Part shown: positions 15,901 to 16,455 of the stretch, piece by piece
How the letters are laid out: each line of letters opens with the position of its first letter
Numbering within the stretch: the first letter of the stretch is position 1
NCBI GenBank assembly: GCA_018970845.1
Contig: JAGWVO010000032.1
Location: 1-16,455 of the forward strand
Source of the DNA: Planctomycetota bacterium
Lineage (GTDB): Bacteria > Planctomycetota > Planctomycetia > Gemmatales > Gemmataceae
DNA length: 16,455 nucleotides
Direction of reading: 5' to 3'
Program-made: the position numbers and the translations under genes
The notes under the pieces: generated by a model
What the model was told of the DNA's origin: nothing
The model's database searches: none
What the model saw: the letters and a program-made list of their open reading frames with translations, nothing else

Positions 15901-16205
15901 GGGTGCGGCAACCGGGCCGTGATGCGCGCCTCCCGATTGAAAACCGCCACCGACATGTGCGGCTTCATCACCTTGATGGCCACCTCCCGGCCAAAGGTGA
16001 GGCAATCGGCGGCGTAGACGATTCCCATGCCTCCCCTGGCGATTTCAGGCTTCAACCGGTAGCCCGGTATGGGAGAGTGAAACGAGGGAACACCGGACCA
16101 TTCGGTTTGCTCGAGCGTCTGCCTGGATTCCGAGGTCTGATGATCGGGATTGTCGCTGACGGGTGTCGGCAAGGTGGCCGGATGAATGTTTTCCTGGGCG
16201 CTCAT
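12996..16205 (-). CDS. Membrane-anchored serine/threonine kinase with 14 WD40 repeats
   Basis: The product has 1069 residues. A eukaryote-like kinase domain spans about 49-320: glycine loop ARGGMG (56-61), Lys78 in VAIK, Glu92, catalytic HRDLKPSN (168-175), DWG (188-190) in place of DFG, and APE (226-228). All catalytic residues are present, so it should be active. A charged coiled-coil-like stretch (about 320-365) leads to one membrane segment (about 366-390). Then comes the linker RGWEWRYLNRL (450-460) typical of planctomycete kinases, and 14 WD40 repeats (about 470-1065) that probably fold as two seven-bladed propellers on the far side of the membrane. It is likely a sensor kinase reading an external or periplasmic signal; ligand and targets are unknown. 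GGAAG lies 9 nt before ATG 16205. It stands alone, convergent with the membrane-protein gene. Confidence 0.95.
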   Translation of the reverse strand: MSAQENIHPATLPTPVSDNPDHQTSESRQTLEQTEWSGVPSFHSPIPGYRLKPEIARGGMGIVYAADCLTFGREVAIKVMKPHMSVAVFNREARITARLPHPGIPPVHALGALAGGQPYLVMKLIRGETLERILKKSSDLTGARGRLLAAFEQICQAVGYAHSKGIIHRDLKPSNVMVGAFGEVQVMDWGLAKEVSGSDEPGAESVEPEPGLTVAGQLKGTPAYMAPEQARGEEVNARADVFALGGILAAILTGHPPFEGSSVMDTVARAARCDLGETMERLDGCGADPELVDLCGRCLSEEPSDRPADGSELASIVAGYRAEVEKRLIQAERERAAHEAMSREQENTRREAEEKLAERIARKRTQLALASAVALLALAGVFGRAVWLLWAKADKNHKEAAAAHIVAEESKARIEVFEYGGTIRLAHQEWRDGRNEIMQNLLNRTDSALRGWEWRYLNRLNESSRHVLKGHAGFVVAAALSEDASRAVTGSEDETAKIWDVNSGKEILALKGHKGGVNAVGFSRDGRFVVTGSGDFGQPGQAKIWDSKKGGEILSLSGHKNSIKAASFSHDGGKVVTGSRDQTAKVWDAVSGANLLTLTGHKAGITAASFSRDGGRIVTGSMDGTARIWDAATGTTLLTLEGHAEQVLSACFSGDGARVATGSLDHKAKLWDAATGMELLSLDGHAGGVASIAFSADGKRLVTGSFDHKAKLWDAVTGIELLNLEGHEGEVRAACFSGDGKRVLTGSSDRTARVWLVDPGDGVHAMRAHDGGLGGVVQNGSGSRLATLGIDKTARVWNAATGRQVFPISVSGGGINGVSFSNDGTRIVTAGDDAMARVWDATTGMERLSLQGHRGPARAAAFSPDGSRIATGGDDKALKIWDAVSGKELLSIVCDDIPSRLLAFSPDGSRIMVLGARGDHPTVLDSRTGERIVDLAGHAGPVLAAAFSMDGSRIVTGGEDNSARVWSSATGAEMLALRGNIRAVSAVAFSADGARILTGSMDGAAKLWDARTGAELMTLVKLDGRIAGVLFSHNEERIVVASDSGTVKFFNSGRNPSSQRVVLDGSHDP
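13010..14798 (-). repeat. Tandem WD40-coding repeats, 126 bp period
   Basis: Fourteen coding repeats of about 42 codons each give a 126 bp DNA period. Blades 5 and 6 share a 30-nt identical stretch (14060-14089 and 14186-14215, exactly 126 bp apart), a sign of recent duplication or gene conversion. Blade 2 has a 4-residue insertion. Blades 8, 11 and 14 have lost parts of the GH...WD pattern. Confidence 0.85.
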
Positions 16206-16246
16206 GGGCTTTGGCTTCCGGCCTGCTTGGCCAACGGCACACTTCC

Positions 16247-16275
16247 CTTTTAATCCAGAAATGATGATGCATCAA
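16247..16275 (-). promoter_or_regulatory. Candidate sigma-70-type promoter for the kinase gene
   Basis: On the minus strand, TTGATG (16275-16270) and TAAAAG (16252-16247) are separated by exactly 17 bp; each matches four of six consensus bases. Transcription would begin near 16240 and give a leader of about 35 nt before ATG 16205. Planctomycete promoters are not well defined, so this is a pattern match only. Confidence 0.35.
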
Positions 16276-16302
16276 CTTTGGCGGGATTCCGCATGACAGT
16301 CA

Positions 16303-16318
16303 GCCCGTGGAACCGGGC
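16303..16318. repeat. Short GC hairpin upstream of the kinase promoter
   Basis: GCCCG (16303-16307) and CGGGC (16314-16318) are complementary with a 6 nt spacer (TGGAAC). It lies about 30 bp upstream of the proposed -35 and could be an operator half-site pair or incidental in GC-rich DNA. Confidence 0.25.
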
Positions 16319-16361
16319 AGCCATGGGATGACAACACCCAAAGCCGATGCACCGTTTATTC

Positions 16362-16440
16362 CATCCAGAACCCCGGCACCTGGTGACGCCCGGCTCCCAA
16401 ACCCTGGTAATGGAGCCGAGCGCCGGCAGGCGCCGGGTTC
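16362..16440. repeat. Large inverted repeat built from two copies of the GC-rich palindromic repeat
   Basis: The left arm 16368-16397 (30 nt) and right arm 16412-16440 (29 nt) match at 24 of 29 positions after one single-base bulge, with a 14 nt loop (16398-16411). The right arm contains its own hairpin, GCGCC-TGCC-GGCGC on the minus strand. The left arm is preceded by CATCCA as in copy 1 at 12741. It lies between the kinase gene and the right edge, where no gene is visible. It resembles paired REP units, and could also act as a terminator for a gene beyond the window. Confidence 0.65.
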
Positions 16441-16455
16441 CAAATACCTCACACC

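Overview
The window is GC-rich (about two thirds G+C by eye) and looks chromosomal, most likely from a planctomycete. The clues are a serine/threonine kinase fused to many WD40 repeats with the planctomycete-style linker (RGWEWRYLNRL), a C-x-P-x-R sulfatase, a large multihaem cytochrome with a beta-propeller tail, and a CobW-like GTPase with a non-standard C-terminus. Finer placement (a Gemmata-like lineage) is inference. No tRNA, rRNA, CRISPR array, transposase or phage gene was recognised.

Layout. 1-1665 (minus): ribosomal protein L21 (rplU) followed by a secreted protein that runs off the left edge and has no stop in the window. 1666-1876: divergent leader between rplU and the cytochrome. 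1877-5986 (plus): secreted decahaem-type cytochrome c with LVIVD-like repeats; its 3' end overlaps the next, convergent gene by 10 bp. 5977-9116 (minus): three tightly packed genes that fit trans-4-hydroxy-L-proline catabolism, transcribed in the order pyrroline-4-hydroxy-2-carboxylate deaminase (DapA family), 4-hydroxyproline 2-epimerase (proline racemase family), D-hydroxyproline/D-amino-acid dehydrogenase (DadA-like). 9185-9700 (minus): family 6 DNA-deoxyinosine glycosylase, 68 bp upstream of that cluster. 9784-12761 (plus): COG0523/CobW-like GTPase, secreted sulfatase and a small four-helix membrane protein. 12762-12995: convergent intergenic gap with an AT-rich island and inverted repeats. 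12996-16205 (minus): kinase-TM-WD40 protein with 14 blades. 16206-16455: its upstream region, with a promoter candidate and a large palindrome.

How the genes work together. The clearest unit is the hydroxyproline cluster: epimerisation to cis-4-hydroxy-D-proline, oxidation to the pyrroline, then dehydrative deamination to 2-oxoglutarate semialdehyde. The final semialdehyde dehydrogenase is not in the window. With the sulfatase this suggests use of collagen-like or sulfated extracellular material, which is inference.

Most notable unexplained structure: a 29-30 nt GC-rich sequence present three times, once at 12747-12775, where it supplies the last codons and the stop of the membrane-protein gene, and twice in inverted orientation at 16368-16440. 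It behaves like a REP-type palindromic repeat, and two same-orientation copies flank the kinase gene.
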